Below, piece after piece: positions 18,408-28,239 of a stretch of DNA of 64,000 nt. The DNA comes from Tritrichomonas musculus (lineage: Eukaryota > Parabasalia > Tritrichomonadida > Tritrichomonadidae). Location: NCBI GenBank assembly GCA_039105265.1, contig JAPFFF010000011.1, forward strand, positions 3,348,001-3,412,000. Reading direction: 5' to 3'. A program made the translations under genes and the position numbers. Numbering within the stretch: the first letter of the stretch is position 1; each line of letters begins with the position of its first letter. A model generated the notes under the pieces. The model made no database searches and had not been told where the DNA came from. It was given only the letters and a program-made list of their open reading frames with translations.

Positions 18408-20903
18408 TTAGGCCTTAAACACAGCTAATGTGGATCCGTTGATGATACCAGTTATGATACCCACTGTCATACGATTTATTTTTGAGGTTATTGCGGTCTC
18501 ACCAGTGAGTATCTTCAGTTTATTATCAGCGTTATCAATGAATACCTCATCCCCAATGGAATAGCATGAGGAGTCCTCAACCTTAACCATGTAATCCCCA
18601 TGAGTGGCGAATGTGATACAACTATTGGCTTCATCGATTCTGACGCATATACCAACATACTCCTTCCAGGTACCAGTGGTCTTCACACTACATATGCAAT
18701 CAGTGGTGTCAGCTTCAGTGCTAGGGACCCATTTCGAGTCCTCACGATGATACACCTTACCGGTCATATATACTGGAGCTCCAATGACGAAATCGGTGAT
18801 GGTGTTAACCGATGACTCGATTGGGGAGTAGTGAGTGATGGTTGTACTGGCGATTGCGTGTAGTTCATCAACATATGACTTCAGTGCAAAGTTATCAGTA
18901 ACATATTTCACCGAAGTAATCATATCATTGTTCACAGGTCGGTGGCGGATTAATGTGATAGATGCATCATATATATTGGTCAGTGTATCGTCTTCAGCTC
19001 TCAATGAGATAATATGGGTATTATAATTAATATTTATTAATTCACCACTGGTTGATTTGTAAATCATATTCAAACTCTTAAATAAACTGTATCCGTATTC
19101 AGCTTCTTCATATGATACATCATCAGCATTTCGTTTGAATTTGACGATAATAGTTTCGGTAGTGAATACTTTCCTTACATCATCATCAGGAACTACACAA
19201 CCACAATCATTCTGTGTACATTGAATTGTGATTTGTTGGGAACCTTCATTAGTAATACTCTCAGTTTTTACAAATGGTGATTCGATTTGAGCTTTAATGA
19301 CATTCATTAACCATTGAGTATTGCCACTTGAATTATACACCATAAATTCACCACGATCATACCATACAATATATGATCCATTATCTAACACCATTCTATA
19401 TCCTCTCTTATATTTTTCATAAGGCTTGAATATCAAATCATAATGTTGTATATTGTTAATGTAATCCGTGTTAGATCCACAATTATCATCAAATATCACA
19501 TGTATATCGGTTTCTGGTAAGTATGGTTTTACAAATATATAATCACGAACTGGATTCGGATATTCAATATTCAATTCAGTGCCATATAGTGCGGTACTCA
19601 GTGCAGATTCATTAACCAAATCAGTGGGGATCTCAGGGATATCCGTTTTGAGAGCATACTCACTTAAGTTCGCAAGCTTCGCATACTTCCCATTAGCCAC
19701 ATCCTTGGTCTCATACTTATCTAATTCATATGCGAGCTCATCTTCATCGACGAACTTCTCATCAGCCTGGGCACTAGTATAATATGGTGTCAAGTCAACT
19801 GGTTCTGGGATATCTGTTTTGAGAGCATAAGTGTTCGACACATATCTCGCCGAATAAGCGTTTTTGTCGGTTGGTTCGACAGTTTTGGTAATTGAACATG
19901 ATAGTATTTCCGGTGTATCACCAGTTCCTGGATTGATTAATTCATGGCTTTGATACAGTATCCATAGACCAGAACTACTTCCGTCGATACGCAGTATCTG
20001 AGAGGGTAGATTATCATCATCGTCATTGTACGAATAGTCTGCGTGAACATAATGGGCCGTATAGTAACTGTCTGATGAGACAATATCCAACCCATATTGC
20101 TCAATCAGTTCATGATATGTGTCGTAATCCAAATCAGGGATTGTATTATTGACGATTGTGAATTGGATTGTTGTTTGACCCTCAATAATCTCTGGGAGGT
20201 CTTCTTTTGGAACATATCGTTCGGCACAAGCATCCAAGGACGCCTGAAGAGCTTCATGAGCCACCATATTTGTTAAACACATTGATGCTTGAGCTGATAA
20301 TGGTTTAACATCATCAGCCATCAATTTCTGGTGAACTTCTTCTGGTAATTGTTCTCTTGGGTTCAATTGCAACTCACTATTTTTGAGAACTGTGGGTATC
20401 TCAGGGAGGTCCTGGGTCTTCACATAAGACTGTAAGTTCTGAGCTTTAGCGTACTCACCTAAGTTCGCAAGCTTCGCGTACGGTTCCAAAGCAGTACTCA
20501 ATGAATCACTCGTAACGATGTTCTCAGGGACCTCAGGTATTTCAGTAGATAGTGCACAGTTTTTGGCAATGTAATCACGTAATTCCCCAATGGCACTATC
20601 CACATCTTCACTAGATGCGTACTTCAGCATCTCCGTATTGAAATCCTCGGTTTTCACATAGTCGAATAACTGGGTTTGCAAAGCATATGACTCAAGGTCC
20701 TTGGCTAAGGCATATTTTTCGAGATGCTCACCAACTGTACTCGTAATGAGTTCCTTGATTTGCTCCTGGTTGGGACCAGTTATATTCGAGCCATTGGACC
20801 CATTGTTATGGCACATACATGCATACTTTTTGATGTATTCTATTAGTAACTCGTCGATAGTGGCTGCTTTTATTGAAAATCCACTCTGTTCTATACTGAA
20901 CAT
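18408..20903 (-). CDS. Fibre-like / phage-tail-fibre-like protein (831 aa)
   Basis: The ATG is at 20903 (MFSIEQSGFSIKAATIDELL). Many copies of a short Tyr/Ala/Lys motif occur: EKYALAKDLESYALQTQL, YAKLANLGEYAKAQNLQSYV and YAKLANLSEYALKTDIPEIP. This is the repeat style of trimeric tail-fibre shafts. Two beta-rich insertions and a C-terminal domain with CICSVKTTGTWKEYVGICVR and YSIGDEVFIDNADN resemble phage structural tips. Fibre-like genes of this sort occur in trichomonad Mavericks. It is divergent from the large repeat gene at 20922, with only 18 bases between the two starts, so the two must share a very compact promoter. Attachment role inferred. Confidence 0.7.
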   Translation of the reverse strand: MFSIEQSGFSIKAATIDELLIEYIKKYACMCHNNGSNGSNITGPNQEQIKELITSTVGEHLEKYALAKDLESYALQTQLFDYVKTEDFNTEMLKYASSEDVDSAIGELRDYIAKNCALSTEIPEVPENIVTSDSLSTALEPYAKLANLGEYAKAQNLQSYVKTQDLPEIPTVLKNSELQLNPREQLPEEVHQKLMADDVKPLSAQASMCLTNMVAHEALQASLDACAERYVPKEDLPEIIEGQTTIQFTIVNNTIPDLDYDTYHELIEQYGLDIVSSDSYYTAHYVHADYSYNDDDDNLPSQILRIDGSSSGLWILYQSHELINPGTGDTPEILSCSITKTVEPTDKNAYSARYVSNTYALKTDIPEPVDLTPYYTSAQADEKFVDEDELAYELDKYETKDVANGKYAKLANLSEYALKTDIPEIPTDLVNESALSTALYGTELNIEYPNPVRDYIFVKPYLPETDIHVIFDDNCGSNTDYINNIQHYDLIFKPYEKYKRGYRMVLDNGSYIVWYDRGEFMVYNSSGNTQWLMNVIKAQIESPFVKTESITNEGSQQITIQCTQNDCGCVVPDDDVRKVFTTETIIVKFKRNADDVSYEEAEYGYSLFKSLNMIYKSTSGELININYNTHIISLRAEDDTLTNIYDASITLIRHRPVNNDMITSVKYVTDNFALKSYVDELHAIASTTITHYSPIESSVNTITDFVIGAPVYMTGKVYHREDSKWVPSTEADTTDCICSVKTTGTWKEYVGICVRIDEANSCITFATHGDYMVKVEDSSCYSIGDEVFIDNADNKLKILTGETAITSKINRMTVGIITGIINGSTLAVFKA

Positions 20904-20921
20904 TTACTATAAAATAAAGGT

Positions 20922-23900
20922 ATGCTTACCCGTATTGATAATGAAGTCAAGGACCCCAGAGACCGTAATATCCTTAAGTTTTTATATAGTCAATGCGAAG
21001 CAACAGATGAAACCATCAATGCTATGATAAATGTCGCCAACAATGGTGAAGATGCGTATAATGAATATGCATATTACAGGTTCAATGAATTTAGGACTAC
21101 ATGGCCTGTTGGAACAGGGTTAAATGATAGAGCAGAGCCCATTAGGGATAATCAAGTTGAAGGTACTAAGAAAAAATTTATACGCATGCTCCCACGTTTC
21201 ATCGAAACAGTGGATAAATATTTGAAAGCCATCGAAGACCTCCGCAACCAGGTATATTATAATCATAGAGTCAAGGACTCCAGACTCGCTAGTACGCTTA
21301 GGTTTTTATATTTTACGTGCCATGTGTCAAAAGAAATCGTCGATAATATGATACATGTCATCAATAATCCAGATCTGTATAAGGATGAGTTACAACAGAC
21401 GCTCAATGAAATGGGATCAACTTGGCTTGGATACAGCAGGAGTAACGCTGATGTGAAAAAAGATTTGAGGCAAAGACTTAAAGATAAGGCCGAGACTTAC
21501 TTCACAAATCCCGCAACCAGGGATTTTCCTGAAGGAGATCCAATCGATGAACCCCCAGGAGATCCAATCATGGCACCTCCAGGAGATCCAATCGTGGTAA
21601 TCCCAGAGGCACCTCCAGGAGATCCAATCGTAGCACCCTCACAGGAGATCCAATCGAAACCCAAAGTGGTACTCCCCGAAGACTCGAGTGATGATGATGA
21701 TTATAGTGAAGTCAAGTACTCCATATACCGTAAGCTCCTTAAGTTTTTATCTAGGGAATGCGGTGTATCAGATGAAGTCATATCTAATATGGTACATGTC
21801 ATCAATAATTCAGACTTTTACGAAGCTGAGATGAATGTAATCGATGAGATGAGGCGAGATTGTGTACGCACCGACTTTAATGATCCTAGGTCTGTTGCAA
21901 GTTTGAAGAACCTCCTTACGCTGAAAGCTGCAATGTACTTCAGAGATCCGAATAAATATTTGAAACCCAAAGCGAAACCCCAACCGAAACCCCCAATAGC
22001 ACCCCCACAGATACCATTATCGGAGTTTCCTCCAATGGTACCCCCAATGACACCCTCACAGAAACCCCCAATGGCACCTCCAATGGTACCCTCACAGGAG
22101 ATCCAATCGAAGCCATTACCAGATATCCCTGAATTGGTACCCCCAGGAGATCCAATCATGGTACCCTCACAGAAGCCCAAAGCGGAACCCAGTGAAGACT
22201 CAGATGAAGAGGATGGGGAAGAGGAGGATAGTAGTGAAGTCCAGTACCATACGCTTCTAAAGTATTTATATAAAAAATGTGGTGTATCAGATGAAGTCAT
22301 CTCTAATATGACATCTGTCATCAATCATCCAGAATTGTATGAGAATGAGATAGTAAATGCGATCAGTGAGATGAAGCAAGATTGTGTACGCACCGACTTT
22401 GATGATCCTGGTCAGGTTGACAAGTTGAAGAAAAGGCTTACGAACTATGTCACGGCTTACTTCAAATATCCTAAACAATACTTGAAACCCCAAGGAGATC
22501 CAATCGTGGTAATCCCGGAGGCACCCCCAGGAGATCCAATCATGGCACCTTCAGGAGATCCAATCGAGGAACTCCCCAATAGACAACCCGTTGATCCAGA
22601 ATTTGAGGAGGAAGAGGAGGAGCGGGAATTCCAAGCTACATCCCCAGTAATCGAATTTCCTCGTGCAGATAGGATTGATCATGATATGAACATACTGCAC
22701 ACAAAGCGTATTCTCCCTGATGAAATCATTAAGGTACTACCCAAATACTATCGCATTGCTGATAACCCCGAATGTGCACCTCGTGAACTTCACCCGCTTG
22801 AGATTCGGGAGGTTCAATCTATGGTTGATGATATCATACATAACTTGGATTCAATCGCAGAAGATCGATCGCTTACCATAGAGTCTCCAAAAGCAGAAGC
22901 CGAGGTGTCGAATATACGAAGATATATCAATAAGATTAGGGTCTATGAGGGTATCGAATCTGATTTCGAAAAAGATGTCAATCGTGAGAATACAAATAAT
23001 AACTTTTTTTCTTCACCTAAAGAAACTATGCAAAACCCTGTCCCCAACCCTAACGATAACGATGCGCAACCAGTTGAAGATATTGATGATGATTATCATT
23101 TTGATGTTGATTTGTCTGATGTGAAAGCAGACAACCAATTTAAATATGCACGTACACCAGCTCGACAAAAATCTGGTAAGTCAAGAACACATAATTATGA
23201 CGATATCCCCATTGCACCAAAATCAATCTTAAGGCCTACAAAAATCAATGAGAATGAAGAGCTTGCTTTTTATAATCCCAATGTTAGTATTCAGAGTTCC
23301 AGTAGAGGACCTCGTGGTGATTTGAATTATGGTGTCATAACAGACCGTATAAGTGATAGGTATGGTTCATTATCATTAACAGGTAATTCAGCTCAACGCA
23401 AACAGAATTTCCTCGATATCATCATTAATGGGAACTACAGAGTTAAGTATATACCAAATGCTGCTTCACGTGACACAGCAGAGGAATATTGCAAAAACCA
23501 TTTGGATAAAGATGGAACTCCCAAATATAGATTATTAGGCACGAACGCACGAGACCCATTACATAATAGAATCACCGACCTCAATGGAGACCAGGTTGAT
23601 GATATTGTCCTAGTAGATAAACGAGGTGTTCCTGCAATTGTTAATGGTTATAAGCTAGTTCTCGCATCACCATACAAGAAAGTGTGGAAAACAACTCATG
23701 TGACAAGAGAGGAACGACTTAAGGAACCATTTAATGAATGGCTTGCTAAACAATTTAGTAAATCAATCGATAGTGTTAATTGGAGAGAAGGAAAATATAT
23801 ACTTTCAGAAACTAAAGATATGCAAACACTAACGTCTGTATATGGTAAAAAGGGATTACCAAAGCCACGTATCAGTAAGCGACTCACACCTAATGAATAT

Positions 23901-24560
23901 TGGGCTTCTGCATTCTCACATGTATGGAGGTTGTTTTGGAATAGCGAGGCTTATTCTGATCCCACTATTCAGACTCTCAAGAGAGCTACCAATTATCTTA
24001 CTGTTGCTAATGCCATATTCATATACTATTTCGACCAACCAATGAAGTATGCTGTTGAACATTCACAAGAATTTGGTGGAAAATTCCTTACATATGCACA
24101 ATGGGCTACATGGCGTCGTGTAAATAAGGATAAATATAATGCAAGTTTGGGTCCTGCTGTTGTAAAGTTTGTAAAAGAAACTATAGGCACAGCTGTTAAT
24201 CTAGAAACTGGAGACTTGATTGAAGAAGACGGTGGTAAATGGCATCCAAAACTCCAACAATTAATCGGTTTTATAGAAACAATAATATTTGACTGGGGCT
24301 TTGGTATGGCATTACAAGATGGAATGAAAAGGGCTCGTAATCAACCAGCACCATTTGAAGATCTTGCTAATGATATGTATGCTGGTCAATTACAGGATAT
24401 CAAGAAGGATTGGTCCCAAATGGTTTCAGTCCATATTCAAAATATCATATATCAACCAAAGAGTGGATATATGAAGTATAAGGCGGAAGCTGAAGTAGCC
24501 AAAAATAAACGTCGTACTGAAGCCAACGTTTTGGTTAATGCGAAAAATAACTATTATTAA
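20922..24560 (+). CDS. Large Polinton I protein with repeated helical modules and Pro-rich linkers (1,212 aa)
   Basis: The start ATG is at 20922. The N-terminal half has four copies of a ~90-residue helical module (KFLYSQCEATDETINAMINV, RFLYFTCHVSKEIVDNMIHV, KFLSRECGVSDEVISNMVHV, KYLYKKCGVSDEVISNMTSV). The later ones are separated by proline-rich linkers built of PPGDPIMAPPGDPIV-type repeats. An acidic stretch and a disordered part follow. The C-terminal ~400 residues form a conserved-looking domain with DLNGDQVDDIVLVDKRGVPA (calcium-loop-like), GYKLVLASPYKKVWKTTHV and an aromatic helical tail. I assign no function; size and position suggest a virion structural or scaffold protein, by inference only. 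Confidence 0.65.
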   Translation: MLTRIDNEVKDPRDRNILKFLYSQCEATDETINAMINVANNGEDAYNEYAYYRFNEFRTTWPVGTGLNDRAEPIRDNQVEGTKKKFIRMLPRFIETVDKYLKAIEDLRNQVYYNHRVKDSRLASTLRFLYFTCHVSKEIVDNMIHVINNPDLYKDELQQTLNEMGSTWLGYSRSNADVKKDLRQRLKDKAETYFTNPATRDFPEGDPIDEPPGDPIMAPPGDPIVVIPEAPPGDPIVAPSQEIQSKPKVVLPEDSSDDDDYSEVKYSIYRKLLKFLSRECGVSDEVISNMVHVINNSDFYEAEMNVIDEMRRDCVRTDFNDPRSVASLKNLLTLKAAMYFRDPNKYLKPKAKPQPKPPIAPPQIPLSEFPPMVPPMTPSQKPPMAPPMVPSQEIQSKPLPDIPELVPPGDPIMVPSQKPKAEPSEDSDEEDGEEEDSSEVQYHTLLKYLYKKCGVSDEVISNMTSVINHPELYENEIVNAISEMKQDCVRTDFDDPGQVDKLKKRLTNYVTAYFKYPKQYLKPQGDPIVVIPEAPPGDPIMAPSGDPIEELPNRQPVDPEFEEEEEEREFQATSPVIEFPRADRIDHDMNILHTKRILPDEIIKVLPKYYRIADNPECAPRELHPLEIREVQSMVDDIIHNLDSIAEDRSLTIESPKAEAEVSNIRRYINKIRVYEGIESDFEKDVNRENTNNNFFSSPKETMQNPVPNPNDNDAQPVEDIDDDYHFDVDLSDVKADNQFKYARTPARQKSGKSRTHNYDDIPIAPKSILRPTKINENEELAFYNPNVSIQSSSRGPRGDLNYGVITDRISDRYGSLSLTGNSAQRKQNFLDIIINGNYRVKYIPNAASRDTAEEYCKNHLDKDGTPKYRLLGTNARDPLHNRITDLNGDQVDDIVLVDKRGVPAIVNGYKLVLASPYKKVWKTTHVTREERLKEPFNEWLAKQFSKSIDSVNWREGKYILSETKDMQTLTSVYGKKGLPKPRISKRLTPNEYWASAFSHVWRLFWNSEAYSDPTIQTLKRATNYLTVANAIFIYYFDQPMKYAVEHSQEFGGKFLTYAQWATWRRVNKDKYNASLGPAVVKFVKETIGTAVNLETGDLIEEDGGKWHPKLQQLIGFIETIIFDWGFGMALQDGMKRARNQPAPFEDLANDMYAGQLQDIKKDWSQMVSVHIQNIIYQPKSGYMKYKAEAEVAKNKRRTEANVLVNAKNNYY

Positions 24561-24567
24561 TAGACAA

Positions 24568-26001
24568 TTACTCCTTATGATATTTTCTTTGATAAAACCT
24601 ATTGTTAGCCATTATTTTTGCCATTTCATCCTGTTGTTGGTCAGTCGATTTAATGACTTCCATTGGCTCGTATATGAATGTGGGATCATCAATATTCCCA
24701 CTGGTTTTTGGAGTACCTTCTATATAAAATGATTTACCAAAGCTTACCAGTCTATCACGATTACCATCTGTGGATTCACGTGATGGTGATTTAGGATGAC
24801 TGTTTGTGGCTCGCTTAGCGTGTTGCTTGAGAGCTGGCAATGATTTTGTATAGACATTGTACTCTTGTACGGAACCATTCTTCTTAACCATTCGAATTGG
24901 TACGGTTTGTGGTATAGTAGGTTCCAGAACTGGGTTTCCAGGTACTGGTTTGCCAGGTACTGGTTTGCCAGGTTGAGCATATGTGTTTGGATCAAATATT
25001 TTTTCATTGAAATTCTGCTTATTATTACTTCGGGGTCGAGCTTCGGGTATCACTGATTCTGTAAACTCAATACCATCACTGCTCTCAGCAATGCTCTCAT
25101 CACTGCTCTCATCATCACTAGAGATGGATACAATCGTATTGGTGGAGTCACGCTTGGGGGAGGCATTACGGGATGGTGTTTTAGAACTGTCGCGCTTAGG
25201 GGATTTACGACCCAATGATGGTGTTGTGATTGTAGACATATCAAACCTAATCGGTGGTGATTTATATGTTGATGCATCAACTCGCATTGGAGGTGGGGGT
25301 ACAAATTGGGGTACATTTGGAGGAGGAGGAGGTGGTATTGAACGTGGTGGTTGCATTGGGGGTGCATATGGAGGTGCATATGGAGGAACTGGAGGTGGCT
25401 TCACAAATGGAGGTTGCATTGGACGTGGTGGTGGTTGCATTGGGGAAGCTGCTGGTGGCATTGGGGGTGCTGCTGGAGGTTGCATTGGTTGAGGTGCAAA
25501 GTATTTATTGTATTTGTCATTTTGGCGTTTGGGGTCTGGAGTTGGAGGTAGATGTTTGATCACAATATCAGGAATATATTCCTTGTGATGGAGTATTGGT
25601 ATATTAAATCTCTCATTATCATAAACACCTGGACGTACGATAACATTTTTACGGACTATACTGTCGAATTCATCATATGGGGCAGCAATAAATACATTAT
25701 TTGGCAGCTGCATAAAATTATTGTTTTCTCGAAGAAAATATACAAACCGTATACCATTTGATGTTTCAGCTTCATCCCAAATAATACTGGGTTCTCTCTC
25801 ATAATTCCTTAGGAAGAATAGGAAGCCATGTAATTTGGGTTCAAGTGAACCTCCACGCATAGAGCTTACGATTTTGGGTAGACCTATATCTTTAACGAAT
25901 ATATACTTATTGTCATTTGTATGGCTAGCATATACCCCATTTATATATTTATTTTCAATGCTTTTATATTGACCTGGATATAGGTATATTTTTCCATTCA
26001 T
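24568..26001 (-). CDS. Polinton I proline-rich protein (477 aa)
   Basis: The ATG is at 26001 (MNGKIYLYPGQYKSIENKYI). A folded N-terminal ~160 residues (GGSLEPKLHGFLFFLRNYER, then NNVFIAAPYDEFDSIVRKNV) are followed by a long Pro/Met/Gln-rich low-complexity region (PPAAPPMPPAASPMQPPPRP) and a Ser/Lys-rich tail with SPKRDSSKTPSRNASPKRDS repeats. It ends tail to tail with the large plus-strand gene, 7 bases apart. The beta-rich start resembles in style the next small gene (26026-26358). Possibly a minor structural protein; function unknown. Confidence 0.6.
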   Translation of the reverse strand: MNGKIYLYPGQYKSIENKYINGVYASHTNDNKYIFVKDIGLPKIVSSMRGGSLEPKLHGFLFFLRNYEREPSIIWDEAETSNGIRFVYFLRENNNFMQLPNNVFIAAPYDEFDSIVRKNVIVRPGVYDNERFNIPILHHKEYIPDIVIKHLPPTPDPKRQNDKYNKYFAPQPMQPPAAPPMPPAASPMQPPPRPMQPPFVKPPPVPPYAPPYAPPMQPPRSIPPPPPPNVPQFVPPPPMRVDASTYKSPPIRFDMSTITTPSLGRKSPKRDSSKTPSRNASPKRDSTNTIVSISSDDESSDESIAESSDGIEFTESVIPEARPRSNNKQNFNEKIFDPNTYAQPGKPVPGKPVPGNPVLEPTIPQTVPIRMVKKNGSVQEYNVYTKSLPALKQHAKRATNSHPKSPSRESTDGNRDRLVSFGKSFYIEGTPKTSGNIDDPTFIYEPMEVIKSTDQQQDEMAKIMANNRFYQRKYHKE

Positions 26002-26025
26002 TTACCCAAAAATAAACTGCCGAAG

Positions 26026-26358
26026 TCAATAGATTAGCAAGCACGATAGCACGAATGCATCGGGTTTTATCTCATTACCATACAGGTCTGTGAACCATAT
26101 TTTGAAATCCCGCTTGGTCCTATTGAGCATCTCATATTTGCGATACTTGGTTTGCCGTCTGTTGGCTAGCATTATGAAGTGGTCACAGTATGGGTCGAAT
26201 TCTACAATATCCGAGTGTACCATCAAATCACCGATGATGGTCTTATTCAGGATAGCTCCCACATACTGCACTACGATGTACTTCTTATTGCGACTATATA
26301 TGAAGTCCTCAGGTAGCTTAAATTCGGTGGTCTGTGTATGGAAATAGCGCTTTGGCAT
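26026..26358 (-). CDS. Small conserved Polinton protein (110 aa)
   Basis: It starts MPKRYFHTQTTEFKLPEDFI. Beta-rich: NKKYIVVQYVGAILN, DLMVHSDIVEFDPYCDHFIM, then FKIWFTDLYGNEIKPDAFVL. It sits between the integrase (3 bases upstream) and the Pro-rich protein in one minus-strand run. The IWFTDLYGNEI...F..(S/C)LLIY ending looks like a capsid-associated beta fold, but I cannot name a family. Confidence 0.6.
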   Translation of the reverse strand: MPKRYFHTQTTEFKLPEDFIYSRNKKYIVVQYVGAILNKTIIGDLMVHSDIVEFDPYCDHFIMLANRRQTKYRKYEMLNRTKRDFKIWFTDLYGNEIKPDAFVLSCLLIY

Positions 26359-26361
26359 TTA

Positions 26362-27576
26362 TTATATAGCAAAGTACTGCTTATAGTCTTTACCTAGTGA
26401 TGCATAATTGGGTGCCACGAATCGGGTATACATAATGGGGACAGTTACGGTAGCTCGCTCATCATCAGTCTTAGGTATTCGACCAGTTGTGGTTTTGGTA
26501 TACGGTACATATTGATTATCATCATTCAACTGGAATCTATGATATGGCTTCAGCAATTTGCATTCGACGTTCCCATTATGGTATCTAATGAATTCGGCAA
26601 TCTCATTGAATATGCGCCTATGCTTCTCATGCTTCTTCTCAGTTTTGGATGTATCGTAATGGACCAATATGATATTGCCCTTGCGATAGCTCAGTAGTCC
26701 ACCCATTTGCATATTATTTTTGACTCGACGTAGCCGCCGTTGGCAATCCCTGATGTATCTCCATTCCAAATCTGGGTTGTGCTGCATTTGATTGGGTGTG
26801 TAGTATATCCACTTGGGTTCCCTTGCTAGATACTGGTCATATTGGATTCCATCACCTGGATAATTGGGATTGGGCATTCGTAGAGACCGATGTGGTGTGT
26901 TGTTATAGAAGTGTACCATCTGTTGCATCAGGTATGGGTCTCCAATCCGACGATTATCTAAACCGAATGCATTACGGAGTGTCCTGATGGTTGCATCAAC
27001 GATTTTGTGAGCGTTGTTGTGTTTGGATTTATCGACAATCACTGCATTGCGGTCAATCAACACATTTTTGGTACCTCTATATTTATTTCTGGATGGATTG
27101 TAGCGGCCAAGTATATCAAGCACCTTGAGTAGGTTATTCTCACCATCGCATTTGATGGTATTGAATTTGAAGTCATCATATTTCTCAAGAATGATTTTGG
27201 TGTATGCAGTCTTGATGGTATCAGCTAGTCTGTTCTTAAGTGGTTCCACAATTAGATACCGCGTGTTGACATTCACCATGATGAGGTAAATGGTTTCATG
27301 GACTACCACGGATTGGATTTCATCATCAGCCCTTGTGGTGTAATTCGCAAACATCAAATCGACTTCCCAGCATCCGGGTTCCAATGAGAAATCCGGTTTT
27401 GAATAGGGATTGCATGATTTCAATTTGAAGTCCTTCACGAATGGCTCATGATGAGTTTCTGGGTTGATGATGAACTGCGATGGGTCCAATTTCGATATCT
27501 TGGATTTGAATGGGTACTTGAGCAGCGAATTGTACTCATTGTCGAATATCTTGAACGATTTCCTGTTGTCAGTCAT
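26362..27576 (-). CDS. Polinton integrase, retroviral-like (rve) family (404 aa)
   Basis: It joins the element ends to target DNA, which makes the 6-bp duplication seen here. The start ATG is at 27576. The catalytic core runs from CWEVDLMFANYTT (first Asp) through YLIMVNVNTRYLIVEPLKNR and FNTIKCDGENNLLKVLDIL (second Asp) to NNAHKIVDATIRTLRNAFGL and MVHFYNNTPHRSLRMPNPNY, the NxTPHxxL pattern typical of Polinton integrases. A C-terminal chromo/SH3-like beta domain follows (YRKGNIILVHYDTSK). First of a minus-strand run of three genes. Confidence 0.85.
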   Translation of the reverse strand: MTDNRKSFKIFDNEYNSLLKYPFKSKISKLDPSQFIINPETHHEPFVKDFKLKSCNPYSKPDFSLEPGCWEVDLMFANYTTRADDEIQSVVVHETIYLIMVNVNTRYLIVEPLKNRLADTIKTAYTKIILEKYDDFKFNTIKCDGENNLLKVLDILGRYNPSRNKYRGTKNVLIDRNAVIVDKSKHNNAHKIVDATIRTLRNAFGLDNRRIGDPYLMQQMVHFYNNTPHRSLRMPNPNYPGDGIQYDQYLAREPKWIYYTPNQMQHNPDLEWRYIRDCQRRLRRVKNNMQMGGLLSYRKGNIILVHYDTSKTEKKHEKHRRIFNEIAEFIRYHNGNVECKLLKPYHRFQLNDDNQYVPYTKTTTGRIPKTDDERATVTVPIMYTRFVAPNYASLGKDYKQYFAI

Positions 27577-27594
27577 TTAATGTGTAAAAATAGT

Positions 27595-27716
27595 GGTTCC
27601 AGTGAATTAGTGGTTATCTCCATGAAATCGGGGTGTACGGGAAATCCCGTTGACCCAATATTTGGGGGTTATCACCATGAAATCTGGGTCTGGTAGAATT
27701 CTACCACACTCCATAT
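27595..27716. terminator. Palindrome cluster (copy B)
   Basis: It holds ACGGGAAATCCCGT (about 27636-27649) and TGGTAGAATTCTACCA (27691-27706), with GGTTATCACCATGAAATCTG before the latter. It is an inverted, rearranged copy of 18285-18407. It lies downstream of the small minus-strand gene at 27717-27950 and upstream of the integrase, so as in copy A it follows a gene end. Confidence 0.45.
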
Positions 27717-27950
27717 TTAGTGGTTATCGCTTGATAATTCAGCGAGCTCATTCTCGAGTTTGGCGACCTTCTCCTTCAGACTATTGATATCCTCAATCAG
27801 TGATTCACGAACGGCTAGTCCATTGCTACCCAGCATACCCCCTTTGATGTTATTGAGGTGGCCCTTATACATATAGCACTTCTCCTTGAGATCATGTTTG
27901 ATGCGCTTAAGCTCTGGAATCTCCTTCTTGTATTCACCCAATTCAGTCAT
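27717..27950 (-). CDS. Small coiled-coil protein (77 aa)
   Basis: The ATG is at 27950 (MTELGEYKKEIPELKRIKHD). It is almost entirely heptad helix: IEDINSLKEKVAKLENELAE near the end. Divergent from the gene at 27985, with 34 bases between. Unassigned. Confidence 0.55.
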   Translation of the reverse strand: MTELGEYKKEIPELKRIKHDLKEKCYMYKGHLNNIKGGMLGSNGLAVRESLIEDINSLKEKVAKLENELAELSSDNH

Positions 27951-27984
27951 TTAGATATGAAAAAAAGTGTTTTTTCAAGATTAA

Positions 27985-28239
27985 ATGTCATACGCGAAAG
28001 CGCAGGAATGCAATTCATATGAGGAACGCCGTGTATTAAGAGATTCAAATGGGCTCACGTATTTCAATCACCTGGAACGTCACATGCGAAATAGGCGAAC
28101 TATGAGTTGTACCAAACCCACAGTCCCAAAATATGAGGATAAGGGGTGTGTTGTGCATGACCCAATCATTAAGTCAACATCATCAACTCTACACCACTCA
28201 CTCAATCACCAGGTAATCCCAAATAATTCCAAGATCTAA
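27985..28239 (+). CDS. Polinton I hypothetical protein, 84 aa
   Basis: ATG at 27985 (MSYAKAQECNSYEERRVLRD). Polar and basic, with a Cys/His scatter and a Ser/Thr/His-rich tail. Its end overlaps the end of the minus-strand gene at 28236 by four bases. No domain recognised. Confidence 0.5.
   Translation: MSYAKAQECNSYEERRVLRDSNGLTYFNHLERHMRNRRTMSCTKPTVPKYEDKGCVVHDPIIKSTSSTLHHSLNHQVIPNNSKI

Noticed and set aside
24983-25559. Gly-rich plus-strand frames opposite the proline-rich gene
   Set aside because: They are reverse-strand images of the CCA/CCT-rich low-complexity coding region.
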